Source of the DNA: Paenibacillus herberti | GTDB taxonomy: Bacteria > Bacillota > Bacilli > Paenibacillales > Paenibacillaceae | DNA: 64,000 nucleotides | NCBI RefSeq assembly: GCF_002233675.1 | Contig: NZ_NMUQ01000001.1 | Location: forward strand, 795,519-859,518 | Reading direction: 5' to 3' | Shown: piece by piece, positions 9,551 to 18,623 of the stretch | How the letters are laid out: each line of letters begins with the position of its first letter | How positions within the stretch are numbered: position 1 is the first letter of the stretch | Program-made: the position numbers and the translations under genes | The notes under the pieces: model-generated | The model's database searches: none | What the model saw: only the letters and a program-made list of their open reading frames with translations | Told to the model about the DNA's origin: nothing

Positions 9551-12021
9551 TTGCCGGCGTCATCGTGGATGTGCCGAGCCGCAACACGGATCGTCCGTTC
9601 AGCTACTTAGTGCCACCGGACATGCAAGCTTGGATTGAACCGGGCAGCAGGGTAGGCGTTCCTTTTGCCAATCGGACGCTGCAAGGCTTCGTTGTCAGCT
9701 TGACGGAGGAGCTTCCTGCGGAAGGACCGACGAAGCTGAAAGCCATTGCGGAGCTGCTCGACCCGTTGCCGCCGCTGTTGCCGGATCTGGTGGAGCTGGC
9801 AAAATGGATCAGCGAGAAATACTGCTGTACGTGGACAGCCGCGCTGCAGGCGATGGTTCCTTCTGCGATCAAGGGCAAGGCGGAGCGTTATATCCGGCTC
9901 GCGGAAGAGGGGGAGCATTCGCTTCCTCCGGGACTGCTCAAGGAGTTGGAACGCTCCTCGGAAGGCATACGCTTGGAATCGATTCAGAAGCGCTACCCGG
10001 AGGCGGGAGGAGCAATTAAAGGGGCGCTTGCGGATGGGCTGCTGATTGAGGAAACTACGATCCGCGATCGGCTGTCGGTGCGCATGCTGCTCACTGTGTA
10101 TCCGCCTGAGGACCGCCTAGCGACTGAGGCTGCTCTGGCTGCGCTGCCTGCTCGGGCTGCGCGTCAGCGTGAGCTTCTTCAATATGTACTCCAGCTTGCC
10201 GATCCGGTCACGCTGCAAGCAATGCTGGCTGACACGGGCGCTAGCGCCTCTGCCGCCAAGGCGCTTGCCGAAAAAGGGTACATCCTCATCGAGGAGGCGG
10301 AGCAACAGCGCGATCCTTATGCGGGCCGGGATTTTCAGAGATCGTCTCCGCTGCCGTTGACCGCTGCTCAGCAGGAAGTGTTTTTGCGCATTCGCGATGC
10401 GGTAGAGATGGAAGCTCCGGCAACCTTCTTGCTGCATGGTGTCACCGGCAGCGGCAAAACCGAAATCTACATGCAATCGATCCAGCGCGCGCTCGAACTC
10501 GGCCGCGAGGCCATCGTACTCGTACCGGAGATTTCGCTCACGCCGCAGATGGTGGAACGTTTCAAGGGACGTTTTGGCGACGAGGTGGCGGTGCTGCACA
10601 GTCGTCTGTCCAGCGGTGAGCGATATGATGAGTGGCGACGCATCCGGCGCGGCGGGGCCAAGGTAGCCATCGGCGCTCGATCGGCGGTTTTTGCTCCTTT
10701 TACAAGGCTTGGCCTTATCATTATCGACGAGGAGCATGAGTCCAGCTACAAACAAGAAGAGACGCCTAAGTATCATGCTCGGGAGGTAGCGGTTCAGCGG
10801 GCTCGCCAGCAGGGAGCTGTTGTTGTGCTCGGCTCGGCGACACCCTCACTTGAAACCTACGCGGCTGCCGTTCGAGGTGGCGCGGGAAGTGGCGCGCTGC
10901 TTTCGCTGTCGGAGCGCGTCGGGGCGAGGGCGATGCCGCCGGTTACAATTACCGATATGCGCGAAGAGCTGAAGAGCGGCAACCGCTCGATGTTCAGCCG
11001 CGCTTTGCACGAGGCTCTACAGACTCGTTTGGAGCGGGGCGAACAATCTGTGCTGCTGCTCAACCGGCGGGGGTACTCCACTTTTGTCACCTGCCGCTCA
11101 TGTGGTTACACTGCCCAATGTCCGCATTGCGATATCTCGCTTACGTATCATCAAAAGACGAGGGCAATGCGTTGTCACTATTGCGGCCATGCAGAGATCG
11201 CGCCGAGCACTTGTCCTTCCTGCTCCAGCGAGCAGATCCGTTACTTCGGGGTAGGCACGCAGAAGGTCGAGGAAGAACTGGCAAAGCTTTTCCCCGGCAT
11301 CCGGGTCATCCGCATGGATGTGGATACGACAAGCGAGAAAAATTCCCATGAAAAATGGCTCAAGCTGTTCGGTGAGCGCAAGGCAGATGTGCTGCTCGGA
11401 ACCCAGATGGTTGCCAAAGGGCTGGATTTTCCTTATGTTACGCTGGTCGGCGTAATCGCCGCGGATACTTCGCTGAATTTACCGGACTTCAGGGCGGGCG
11501 AGCGCACATTCCAGTTGCTCACACAGGTCGCCGGACGGGCCGGACGGCATCATTTGCCCGGCGAAGTTGTCATCCAAACGTACAACCCGGAGCATTATGC
11601 GGTGACCACCTCGCAGCAGCATGACTATAACAGCTTCGTGCAGGAGGAGCTTCGGCATCGGAGAATGATGGGTTATCCGCCGTTTTGTCGGCTCATCCTC
11701 GTCACGATGTCTCATGAGGGGCTAGCGAACTTGTCTGCGACAAGCGAGCGATTCGCTCATAGATTACGGGAGCTGGCCGCTCAGTCCGGCGTGTTACAGT
11801 CGCTGCAAGGTAGCAGCGAGCGGGCAATGGAGCTGCTTGGTCCGGTTGCTTCACCAATTTCTCGCATGAAAGACCGCTATCGGTTCCAGTGCATGATCAA
11901 ATATCGCGGATCGGTTCCAGCTTCTACAATGGTGACGGAGGCGATCCGACTCACGGAAGCCGAGTCTTCCAAATCCGGCGTGTTGTTCAGTGTGGACGTC
12001 GATCCGCAGATGATTTTATAG
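9547..12021 (+). CDS. priA: Primosomal protein N', replication restart helicase
   Basis: 824 aa. Binds abandoned forks, unwinds DNA 3' to 5' and starts reloading of the replicative helicase. Helicase Walker A GVTGSGKTEIY is near residue 300, the DEEH box follows, and eight zinc-binding cysteines run from CRSCGYTAQCPHC to CPSC. The motif TQMVAKGLDFPYV precedes the C-terminal helicase half. The start is GTG 9547, overlapping the coaBC stop, with a G-rich SD. Length is normal for Bacillota. Confidence 0.94.
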   Translation: MIAGVIVDVPSRNTDRPFSYLVPPDMQAWIEPGSRVGVPFANRTLQGFVVSLTEELPAEGPTKLKAIAELLDPLPPLLPDLVELAKWISEKYCCTWTAALQAMVPSAIKGKAERYIRLAEEGEHSLPPGLLKELERSSEGIRLESIQKRYPEAGGAIKGALADGLLIEETTIRDRLSVRMLLTVYPPEDRLATEAALAALPARAARQRELLQYVLQLADPVTLQAMLADTGASASAAKALAEKGYILIEEAEQQRDPYAGRDFQRSSPLPLTAAQQEVFLRIRDAVEMEAPATFLLHGVTGSGKTEIYMQSIQRALELGREAIVLVPEISLTPQMVERFKGRFGDEVAVLHSRLSSGERYDEWRRIRRGGAKVAIGARSAVFAPFTRLGLIIIDEEHESSYKQEETPKYHAREVAVQRARQQGAVVVLGSATPSLETYAAAVRGGAGSGALLSLSERVGARAMPPVTITDMREELKSGNRSMFSRALHEALQTRLERGEQSVLLLNRRGYSTFVTCRSCGYTAQCPHCDISLTYHQKTRAMRCHYCGHAEIAPSTCPSCSSEQIRYFGVGTQKVEEELAKLFPGIRVIRMDVDTTSEKNSHEKWLKLFGERKADVLLGTQMVAKGLDFPYVTLVGVIAADTSLNLPDFRAGERTFQLLTQVAGRAGRHHLPGEVVIQTYNPEHYAVTTSQQHDYNSFVQEELRHRRMMGYPPFCRLILVTMSHEGLANLSATSERFAHRLRELAAQSGVLQSLQGSSERAMELLGPVASPISRMKDRYRFQCMIKYRGSVPASTMVTEAIRLTEAESSKSGVLFSVDVDPQMIL

Positions 12022-12128
12022 ATTAGTGACAAGGGATTGGCCTTTTCCCCGCTATTTGCGGCATAAGATACTTCATGTGTCAGGCTGATTTGGCAATGGT
12101 TATTTTAGATAAGGAAGGTGCGTTCAAC

Positions 12129-12620
12129 ATGGCAATTCGTCTCATCGTACAAAATCCCGACCCCGTTCTTCGCGAGGTCGCCAAGGAAGTAACAAAATTC
12201 AATTCAAATCTCCACAAGCTGTTGAAAGATATGGCAGAAACGATGTACGACGCGGAGGGCGTTGGTCTAGCTGCACCTCAGGTCGGCATTTCCAAGCGCG
12301 TCATCGTTGTGGATATTGGAGAGGAAAGCAGCCTGATCGAAATGGTCAATCCGGAGATCGTCGAGCGTGATGGCGAGCAGTTTGGACCTGAAGGCTGTCT
12401 CAGCATTCTGAATCTGAACGGCGATGTGCGTCGTGCGGAAAAGGTTCGCGTACGGGGACAGGACCGGAACGGACAGTTTTTTGAGGTGGAGACGGAAGGT
12501 TTCTTGGCTCGCGCTTTCCAGCATGAGGTTGATCATCTGAATGGCATTCTGTTCATCGATCTGGCGGAGGAGCTGTACGACGGCTCGGCTCGCGATCGTC
12601 GGAACAGCGACGAGGAGTGA
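12129..12620 (+). CDS. def: Peptide deformylase
   Basis: 163 aa. Metal enzyme removing the formyl group from nascent proteins. All three signature motifs are present: GVGLAAPQVG, EGCLS (metal Cys) and QHEVDHLNG (two metal His and the catalytic Glu). ATG 12129 has AAGGAAGGTG upstream; an in-frame ATG 18 codons earlier has no good site. It lies 5 bp before fmt; the pair works together on initiator Met formylation and deformylation. Confidence 0.95.
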   Translation: MAIRLIVQNPDPVLREVAKEVTKFNSNLHKLLKDMAETMYDAEGVGLAAPQVGISKRVIVVDIGEESSLIEMVNPEIVERDGEQFGPEGCLSILNLNGDVRRAEKVRVRGQDRNGQFFEVETEGFLARAFQHEVDHLNGILFIDLAEELYDGSARDRRNSDEE

Positions 12621-12625
12621 GGCGA

Positions 12626-13636
12626 ATGCGCATTGTATTCATGGGAACGCCGGAGTTTGCAGTTCCTTCTTTGCATTGGCTGATGGGCGATGAGGCCCGC
12701 AGGCTCGGCTGTGAGGTTGTTGGTGTCGTTTCGCAGCCCGATCGGCCTAAGGGCCGCAAAAAGGAGCTTGCCCCTACGCCGGTCAAAGCGGCCGCGCTGG
12801 AATATGGGCTGCCTGTGCTGCAGCCGGAGCGGCTTCGCCGCCCGGAGGCGGTGGAGGAGCTGAAGCTGCTCGGTCCAGAGCTGATTGTGACCGCTGCCTA
12901 CGGTCAAATTTTGCCTCGCGATGTACTGGAAATGCCAAAGCTTGGCTGCATCAATGTGCATGGCTCGCTGCTGCCTAAATACCGCGGAGGAGCGCCGATC
13001 CAGCGCTCGATCATGAACGGAGAGTCGGGGACTGGCGTGACAATCATGTATATGGCTGAAGGTCTCGATACAGGCGATATGATCAGCCGTGTCGAGGTAC
13101 CAATTACCGATGCCGACGACTCGGGCACAATGTTCCAAAAGCTCAGCGAAGCCGGAGCTCGGCTATTGGCCGAAACGCTTCCGGAGCTGCTGGAGGGCCG
13201 CGCGCCACGCGTGCCGCAAGAGGAGTCGGAGGCGACCTATGCGCCGAACTTGAAGCGCGAGGACGAGCAATTGGACTGGTCCCGCAGCGCGCGGGAGCTG
13301 TTCAATCAAGTACGTGGCCTATCGCCGATGGCCGGCGGCTTCACGCTGCTTGGCGGCGAGCCGTTCAAGGTGCGCCTATGCGCCGCCGAGGACAAGCCCG
13401 GGCCGATGGGCGCGGCGCCAGGGCAGGTACTGGATGTCGGAGCTGACGGCATCCGGGTAGTTACTGGCAGCGGCGTATTGCGGCTGCTGGAAATCCAGCC
13501 AGCCGGCAAGCGGGTTATGCCCGCTGCCGAATGGCTGAAAGGTGCCCGGCTGCAAGCGGGCACCCTGTTTGGCGCGCCGGCGGATGAGCCCGGCAGCGCA
13601 GACGGCCCGGCCGCCGAGTTAGGCGGCGGCCGATGA
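12626..13636 (+). CDS. fmt: Methionyl-tRNA formyltransferase
   Basis: 336 aa. Formylates Met-tRNAi for translation start. MRIVFMGTPEFAVPS opens the protein; HGSLLPKYRGGAPIQRS contains the catalytic region and folate site. The C-terminal beta domain is present, but the last about 20 residues are a Gly/Ala/Pro/Asp-rich tail encoded by extremely GC-rich DNA. Start ATG 12626 is favoured over GTG 12617 because of the conserved N terminus and the GGAG site. Its stop overlaps the rsmB start (ATGA). Confidence 0.94.
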   Translation: MRIVFMGTPEFAVPSLHWLMGDEARRLGCEVVGVVSQPDRPKGRKKELAPTPVKAAALEYGLPVLQPERLRRPEAVEELKLLGPELIVTAAYGQILPRDVLEMPKLGCINVHGSLLPKYRGGAPIQRSIMNGESGTGVTIMYMAEGLDTGDMISRVEVPITDADDSGTMFQKLSEAGARLLAETLPELLEGRAPRVPQEESEATYAPNLKREDEQLDWSRSARELFNQVRGLSPMAGGFTLLGGEPFKVRLCAAEDKPGPMGAAPGQVLDVGADGIRVVTGSGVLRLLEIQPAGKRVMPAAEWLKGARLQAGTLFGAPADEPGSADGPAAELGGGR

Positions 13637-15216
13637 GCGGCGGCCCGCGTAGCGGCCGCCGGGAGCCTGGGGCGACGCCGGGCAAAGCCGGCGTCGGCAG
13701 CGGCAGCGCCGGCCGGCAAGGCGCGGCCGGCGGCACGGCTCGCCGCCGGGGCGGTGCGCCCGGCGGCAAAGGCGCCGCGCCTGGCGCGGGGCCCGGGCGG
13801 GGGCCCGGGGCTAGCGCGCCGCGGGCGCGGCAACCGCGCAGCGCGCGCGAACTTGCGCTGGATGCGCTTGTCCGCGTATCACGCGACGGCGCGTACAGCA
13901 ATCTGCAGCTGAACGCAGCGCTGCAGGAGTCCGGCCTGTCGCGCGCCGACGCCGGACTCGCGACCGAGCTTGTGTACGGCACGCTGCAGCGGCGTCTGAC
14001 GCTGGACCACTGGCTGCAGCAGTTCATAACCAAAGGCTTTGCGAAGCTGGAGCCTTGGGTACTTTCGCTGCTGCGGATGAGTCTGTACCAGCTCGTTTAT
14101 CTCGACCGCGTGCCCGCCCATGCGGCGGTTAATGAAGCGGTCAATATCGGTCGCCGACGCGGTCATGCCGGCATTTCAAGTATGCTCAACGGCGTGCTGC
14201 GCAACGCCGTCCGCCAATTGCCACAGCTCAAGGCAGAGACATTTGCCGGTGAGACGAATGAGGTTCGGCGTCTGTCGCTTCGTCACTCTTATCCCGAATG
14301 GCTCGTCGGACGTTGGATCTCTGCCTATGGCGTCGAGACAGCGGAGGCGATGATGGAGTCGGGCAACGAGCCTCCTCACAGCAGTCTGCGTATTAACCGG
14401 CTGCGGACAAGCCCCGAGCAGGCACTGCTTCAACTCCAGCAGGCAGGTTTGAATGCACGCTTGTCGGACGCTGCACCTTGGGCGGGCGTCGTAGTAGCGC
14501 GTGGTGGCAATCTTGCCGGCACCGACGGTTACACCGAAGGGCTCTGGTCCATCCAGGACGAGAGCTCGATGATTGTCGCCGCAGCCGCGGATCCTCGTCC
14601 TGGATTCCGCGTGCTCGATTGCTGCGCTGCCCCGGGCGGCAAGTCGGCCCATATGGCGGAGCTGATGGAGGGTAAGGGCGAGATCATCGCTAATGATCTG
14701 CATCCGCACAAACAGGCGCTTGTTGAGAGCCAGGCAGCTCGCCTTGGCCTCAGTAATATTCAGGCTGTATCCGGCGATGCGGCGGAGCTGGCGGAGCATT
14801 TTGCACTAGCTTCCTTCGATCTGGTATTGTTGGATGCTCCTTGCTCAGGCCTCGGCGTCATTCGACGCAAGCCAGAGATCAAGTGGACCAAAACCCCGGA
14901 TGACATCGAAGCCATCGCCGCCATTCAGGAGCGTCTGCTGGATTCGGCCAGCTGCCTTGTGAAGCCGGGCGGCACGCTGCTGTATAGCACCTGCACGATT
15001 GCGGAGGAGGAGAACGGCAAGCAAATCGCCGACTTCCTTGCGAAACATCCCGATTTCTCGCTCGATCCAGAGGGCTGGCCTGCTGAGGTGCTTGAGCCGC
15101 TCCGCTCGGCGGGCGTAGAATCAGCTTCAGCAGATCATTTTGACGGCGCGTTGCAGCTGCTTCCACAGCATTTTGGTAGCGACGGCTTCTACATTGCACG
15201 GTTGAAAAGAATTTAA
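13633..15216 (+). CDS. rsmB: 16S rRNA m5C967 methyltransferase with a disordered N-terminal tail
   Basis: 527 aa. SAM-dependent methylation of C967 of 16S rRNA. After a tail of about 65 residues almost wholly Gly, Ala, Arg and Pro, the NusB-like RNA-binding domain starts at ARELALDALVRVSRDGAYS. The methyltransferase domain contains LDCCAAPGGKSAHMAEL (SAM site), LDAPCSGLG and the catalytic YSTCTI. Typical RsmB is about 445-450 aa, so the tail accounts for most of the excess. Start ATG 13633 couples to fmt. A strong terminator follows at 15308. Confidence 0.92.
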   Translation: MSGGPRSGRREPGATPGKAGVGSGSAGRQGAAGGTARRRGGAPGGKGAAPGAGPGRGPGASAPRARQPRSARELALDALVRVSRDGAYSNLQLNAALQESGLSRADAGLATELVYGTLQRRLTLDHWLQQFITKGFAKLEPWVLSLLRMSLYQLVYLDRVPAHAAVNEAVNIGRRRGHAGISSMLNGVLRNAVRQLPQLKAETFAGETNEVRRLSLRHSYPEWLVGRWISAYGVETAEAMMESGNEPPHSSLRINRLRTSPEQALLQLQQAGLNARLSDAAPWAGVVVARGGNLAGTDGYTEGLWSIQDESSMIVAAAADPRPGFRVLDCCAAPGGKSAHMAELMEGKGEIIANDLHPHKQALVESQAARLGLSNIQAVSGDAAELAEHFALASFDLVLLDAPCSGLGVIRRKPEIKWTKTPDDIEAIAAIQERLLDSASCLVKPGGTLLYSTCTIAEEENGKQIADFLAKHPDFSLDPEGWPAEVLEPLRSAGVESASADHFDGALQLLPQHFGSDGFYIARLKRI

Positions 15217-15307
15217 CAGAAATGGTGCAGCCCTGCGCCATCTCCACTATGCACCTGCGTACTTAGTTCCAGTAAACCATTCCCCGCGCAGCTCAGATCG
15301 CGCATGC

Positions 15308-15354
15308 AAGCCTTCCAACTCCGCCGTAAGCGGAGCGGGAAGGCTTTTTTCTTT
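15308..15354 (+). terminator. Strong terminator after rsmB
   Basis: AAGCCTTCC pairs with GGAAGGCTT around an inner CTCCGC/GCGGAG stem, followed by TTTTTTC. Confidence 0.9.
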
Positions 15355-15356
15355 CA

Positions 15357-15503
15357 TTCGCATACGAATCCGCCTAGGAGGAAGGATACGCTACTGCTCG
15401 TCCTACTCGCATGTGAATCCGACCAAGAAGGTGGTTGCCATACTACTCGTTTTACTCGTACGCGAATCGGACCAAGAGGGCGGAAGCCATCAAAACTCAT
15501 CGT
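15357..15503. repeat. Degenerate 49-bp tandem repeat, 3 copies
   Basis: Units at about 15357, 15406 and 15455 share CTCG-TACGAATCCG-CC-AG-AGG-style sequence with many substitutions. Confidence 0.5.
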
Positions 15504-15536
15504 GCCTCAGTTCGAATCGACCATCAATGTGGTAGC

Positions 15537-15656
15537 TAACGGACCTGAGAGCGCTTATTTCGCCTCAAAACAGGCTATGAATCTGAGTGACGTTATTTGA
15601 GTCAAAATGATGATATTACCGCGAAATTCGCTCAATAGCGTCTCTCAGGTCCGTTA
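15537..15656. repeat. 120-bp inverted-repeat element
   Basis: The left end TAACGGACCTGAGAG is matched by the complementary CTCTCAGGTCCGTTA at the right end. Inner ATTTCGC / GCGAAAT segments also pair. It looks like a small dispersed palindromic intergenic element. Confidence 0.75.
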
Positions 15657-15932
15657 CGCTCCGAAAGCCTTCGATTCTGCTAAAATAAGGATTCTCAGTT
15701 CCGTTACGCAAGGAAGGAAGTTCAATAATTAATGCTCAAGCGAACCTCATCACACCTCAGCTTATTCCCCTTCAAACACAGGCTGCGACTCATCTAACAG
15801 AACCGAGCTGGAGTGCTGCGAACTCCATTTCCGTTTCGACCGGAACCAGCCTACGGAGGTGACAGGCCGCGCATCACGCCTGATTTCACACCCAATATGG
15901 TACCGCTTATATCAATAATGAGGGCATTTTTA

Positions 15933-15962
15933 TTGGCAGTTATGGGCCGGATAGATTAAACT
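15933..15962 (+). promoter_or_regulatory. Candidate sigma-A promoter
   Basis: TTGGCA and TAAACT are separated by 18 nt, ending 31 bp before the TTG start of the LTA-synthase-like gene. Confidence 0.4.
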
Positions 15963-15993
15963 ATTGTAAAAGATAATCAGGAGTAGATGCGAT

Positions 15994-17820
15994 TTGACCA
16001 ACAAACTACGCCCGAGCATCAAGCATGGTTCAACGCTGCTGGGCCTTTATATCTTTGGCATAATCCTTCATTTTTTCATTCAAGCTTCCGCTTTGGAGTT
16101 TAATCTTGAAAACACCTGGGACTGGGTAGCGAGTCAGCCGCCGTTGTTTTTCTGGGGTAGCACGTTCTTTTTCTTCCTGTTATGCGGCGCTGCAGCCCTC
16201 TTCCGCAACATATACGGAGGCACGCTGCTCATCAGCATCATATCCGGATTAACGGGAGCTACTATCTACCAGAAGATGAAAGCGACTGGAGAGCCGCTTT
16301 ATCCGTGGGATTTGCTTCAGCTCAAAAATGCATCCGAGATGGCTTCAATGGCAAGGGATATGTTTTCGCCCGTTATGATCATCCTGACGCTGCTCGTCCT
16401 GTTTGGCCTCGGCTTACTCATTTTTAAGCTGCCGAAGCTGCGTTTTCCGCTCGCGTGGCGGGTCGTACTGGCTGTGTTCTCGATATCAGCCGTTGCCATG
16501 TTTGTACAGGTCGCAGGCGGTAAATATCCAACCCTGCTGAACAAGCTCAGCTATGAGAATATTTTCTGGGATCAAAAGGCGAATTACCGCTACAACGGAT
16601 TTGTGATCGCCTTTGCTTCCAATATGAACCAGGAGATAATCGCTAAGCCCGAGGGTTACAGTGAAGGTGCCGTCCGGGAAATTGCCGAGCGTTATAGCGC
16701 AATGCCTGATCAATCGGCAGCAGCTAGTCCTGCTGAGCAGCCGAATATCGTTTTTGTCATGAACGAAGCCTTTTTTGACGTCACTCGCATGAAAGATTAC
16801 AAGCTCAGTGAGGACCCAATCCCGTTCGTGCACGATGCAACAGCGAAACAGCCATCCGGTTACGTCCTGTCTCCGGAGTTCGGCGGCAGCACTGCAAATG
16901 TGGAGTTCGAGGCGCTTACCGGACTGTCCATGTCGTTTCTGTTTGATGGTTCCGTGCCTTTTCAGCAGAACCTCACATCGCAAACCGATCTGCCGTCGAT
17001 CGTCAGCATTCTGATAAACAAAGGTTACCAAGCGCTGGCGCTGCATCCTTACGACAAAACCTTTTACAGTCGCAATCGGGTGTATCCGATGCTCGGCTTC
17101 GAGAGGTTCACAGGCCAGGAGGATATGAAAAATAAAGATTGGCTCGGCTCACGCAGCTACGTATCGGACATGTCCGCCATGAAGGAGGCTGTCTCGCAGT
17201 TGCAGGAAGCCGGCGACAAGCCGACTTTTCTCCATCTTGTGACGATGCAAAACCATTACCCTTATACGAATAAGGAGATCCACGGCGGCAACACGATATC
17301 GGCTGAAGGTGTCAACTCCGCCTATGAAGATCAAGTGGAGACATACGCCGAGGGCATCAAACATACGGACGGCGCACTGTCGTATCTGTACCAATCGATC
17401 CAGGATCTAGATCGGCCGACGCTGCTCGTATTGTGGGGTGACCATCTGCCGGGCTTGCCTAAATTTGTTTATGAAGACGCGGGCTGGACGGACGAGCGCC
17501 TGCGTCATGAGACGCCTTTGCTGCTGTTGGCGAACTACGATATCGGCAGCGAGCCGCTGGGTACGATTAGCCCGTCTTTCCTCGGACCGACGGCGCTTCG
17601 TTACTCCGGGCTGTCCTTGCCGCCATTTTACAAAATGCTGGAAGAGGTGCGGAAGCAGCTGCCAGGCCTGAACAAAAAGGTCATGCTCTCCCAAAGCGGA
17701 GTGACTGACGAGGCTTCTCTGACGGACGCCCAGAAGCTGCTGCTGGACGATTATCGGATGGTACAGTACGATCTGATGGAGGGCGAGGGATACTCCAAAA
17801 AGCTTCTTTTTGCGGAATAA
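15994..17820 (+). CDS. LTA synthase family sulfatase-fold membrane protein
   Basis: 608 aa. Four or five N-terminal membrane helices (residues ~13-185) precede an extracellular alkaline-phosphatase/sulfatase domain (~245-540). Visible active-site features are NEAFFD (metal Glu), GGSTANVEFEALTG (candidate nucleophile Thr), HLVTMQNHYPY and WGDHLPG (metal Asp-His). LtaS-type enzymes polymerise glycerol phosphate from phosphatidylglycerol; other members transfer phosphoglycerol or phosphoethanolamine to envelope glycans, and the sequence alone does not settle the substrate. Start is TTG 15994 with AGGAG upstream. It is monocistronic, with its own promoter-like site and terminator, and sits inside a housekeeping block where Bacillus has rsmB directly before rlmN. 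Confidence 0.85.
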   Translation: MTNKLRPSIKHGSTLLGLYIFGIILHFFIQASALEFNLENTWDWVASQPPLFFWGSTFFFFLLCGAAALFRNIYGGTLLISIISGLTGATIYQKMKATGEPLYPWDLLQLKNASEMASMARDMFSPVMIILTLLVLFGLGLLIFKLPKLRFPLAWRVVLAVFSISAVAMFVQVAGGKYPTLLNKLSYENIFWDQKANYRYNGFVIAFASNMNQEIIAKPEGYSEGAVREIAERYSAMPDQSAAASPAEQPNIVFVMNEAFFDVTRMKDYKLSEDPIPFVHDATAKQPSGYVLSPEFGGSTANVEFEALTGLSMSFLFDGSVPFQQNLTSQTDLPSIVSILINKGYQALALHPYDKTFYSRNRVYPMLGFERFTGQEDMKNKDWLGSRSYVSDMSAMKEAVSQLQEAGDKPTFLHLVTMQNHYPYTNKEIHGGNTISAEGVNSAYEDQVETYAEGIKHTDGALSYLYQSIQDLDRPTLLVLWGDHLPGLPKFVYEDAGWTDERLRHETPLLLLANYDIGSEPLGTISPSFLGPTALRYSGLSLPPFYKMLEEVRKQLPGLNKKVMLSQSGVTDEASLTDAQKLLLDDYRMVQYDLMEGEGYSKKLLFAE

Positions 17821-17833
17821 AGCATTCAATCAC

Positions 17834-17888
17834 AACAAAGGCTATCCCTGGCATCTGACACGATGGCTCGGGACAGCCTTTGTTTCTA
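17834..17888. terminator. Bidirectional terminator between convergent genes
   Basis: A 10-bp stem AACAAAGGCT/AGCCTTTGTT plus inner CCC/GGG lies between the LTA-synthase-like gene and the minus-strand gene that follows. Confidence 0.75.
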
Positions 17889-17901
17889 TTCAAGCAAAGG
17901 G

Positions 17902-18351
17902 TTATAGAGTTCGGACGGTAGCCCACGTTCTGCCAGTTTGAACGGAAACTGTACCAGGCCTTCCATGGCTTAAAGTAATATAACTTACGGATTGTATAGG
18001 ATCATCATAGTATACCCACGTAACTTTCATGATTATGGTGACATATTCTTCAATATTGGATCCAAGCATTTGAAAACGAACCGATGTTGTGTTAGTGCCC
18101 GTTGTTGGTACATTTACCAGATAGTGACGGCTTCCTCCAGAAGGTATTGTATGTGCAGGAGGAATAACCTCGGCAAAATTCCCGTTAATGTTCACCGCTT
18201 TTAATATATAATTTGTTGTTTGGTTGTAGATATTAAATCCAACGGATTCGTGTAATATCGATGATTCGCTATCCTGCTCCAGCCCCTCTCGTACAGAACT
18301 TTCAAAGAGCTGAGTTACAATTACAAGCAAAATAAAAAAGACTAAAATCAT
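17902..18351 (-). CDS. Membrane-anchored protein of unknown function, probably sporulation-linked
   Basis: 149 aa from the only ATG. One N-terminal helix (ILVFFILLVIVTQLF) is followed by a beta-rich outside domain of about 115 residues with no family I recognise. ATG 18351 has no SD. A clear GGAGGG at 18409-18414 lies 6 nt before an in-frame ATA codon (18400-18402), and the intervening codons give EIHKAFTSNFNGSRLG, a plausible N terminus, so the real protein may be 166 aa. Upstream is an AC-N16-CATACTATA site of sigma-K/sigma-E type, which suggests expression in the mother cell. It could be a spore-surface or coat-associated protein; this is inference. Confidence 0.7.
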   Translation of the reverse strand: MILVFFILLVIVTQLFESSVREGLEQDSESSILHESVGFNIYNQTTNYILKAVNINGNFAEVIPPAHTIPSGGSRHYLVNVPTTGTNTTSVRFQMLGSNIEEYVTIIMKVTWVYYDDPIQSVSYITLSHGRPGTVSVQTGRTWATVRTL

Positions 18352-18432
18352 CCCAAGTCTGGAGCCATTAAAGTTACTTGTGAAAGCCTTATGGATTTCT
18401 ATATTAATCCCTCCAATATCTACTAATATCTA

Positions 18433-18459
18433 TATAGTATGATGAATAGATAGGATAGT
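18433..18459 (-). promoter_or_regulatory. Candidate mother-cell sigma (sigma-K/E) promoter
   Basis: On the minus strand, AC, 16 nt, then CATACTATA fits the sigma-K pattern AC-N16-CATANNNTA. It lies about 20 nt upstream of the GGAGGG ribosome site. Confidence 0.4.
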
Positions 18460-18623
18460 TCGGGCTGTTCTGCTGAAAACATATTTCTCTCTTTATCTCT
18501 CCGCGTGTAAATATCTGTAAGTGTATATGTTAGTTGATACATCTATCCAATTTTCCCCGTCTAGTATGGAGGACCACATTTCCGTATTGCAGCACAATTC
18601 CGAGAGATAGGGAGATTGGCAAC

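Larger units (their letters stand above)
15217..15993. other. Gene-free repeat-bearing stretch
   Basis: 777 bp. It holds the rsmB terminator, a 3-copy degenerate 49-bp repeat, a 120-bp inverted-repeat element and the candidate promoter of the LTA-synthase-like gene. The one open frame here (15304-15600) runs through repeats and has no convincing coding character. Confidence 0.6.

Noticed and set aside
13306-14033. Long minus-strand open frames opposite fmt and rsmB
   Set aside because: They exist because the DNA is so GC-rich that stops are rare. They encode Arg/Pro/Ala-rich sequence without ribosome sites and oppose well-supported genes.
15304-15600. 98-codon open frame after rsmB
   Set aside because: It starts inside the terminator hairpin and runs through the 49-bp repeats; composition is not coding-like.
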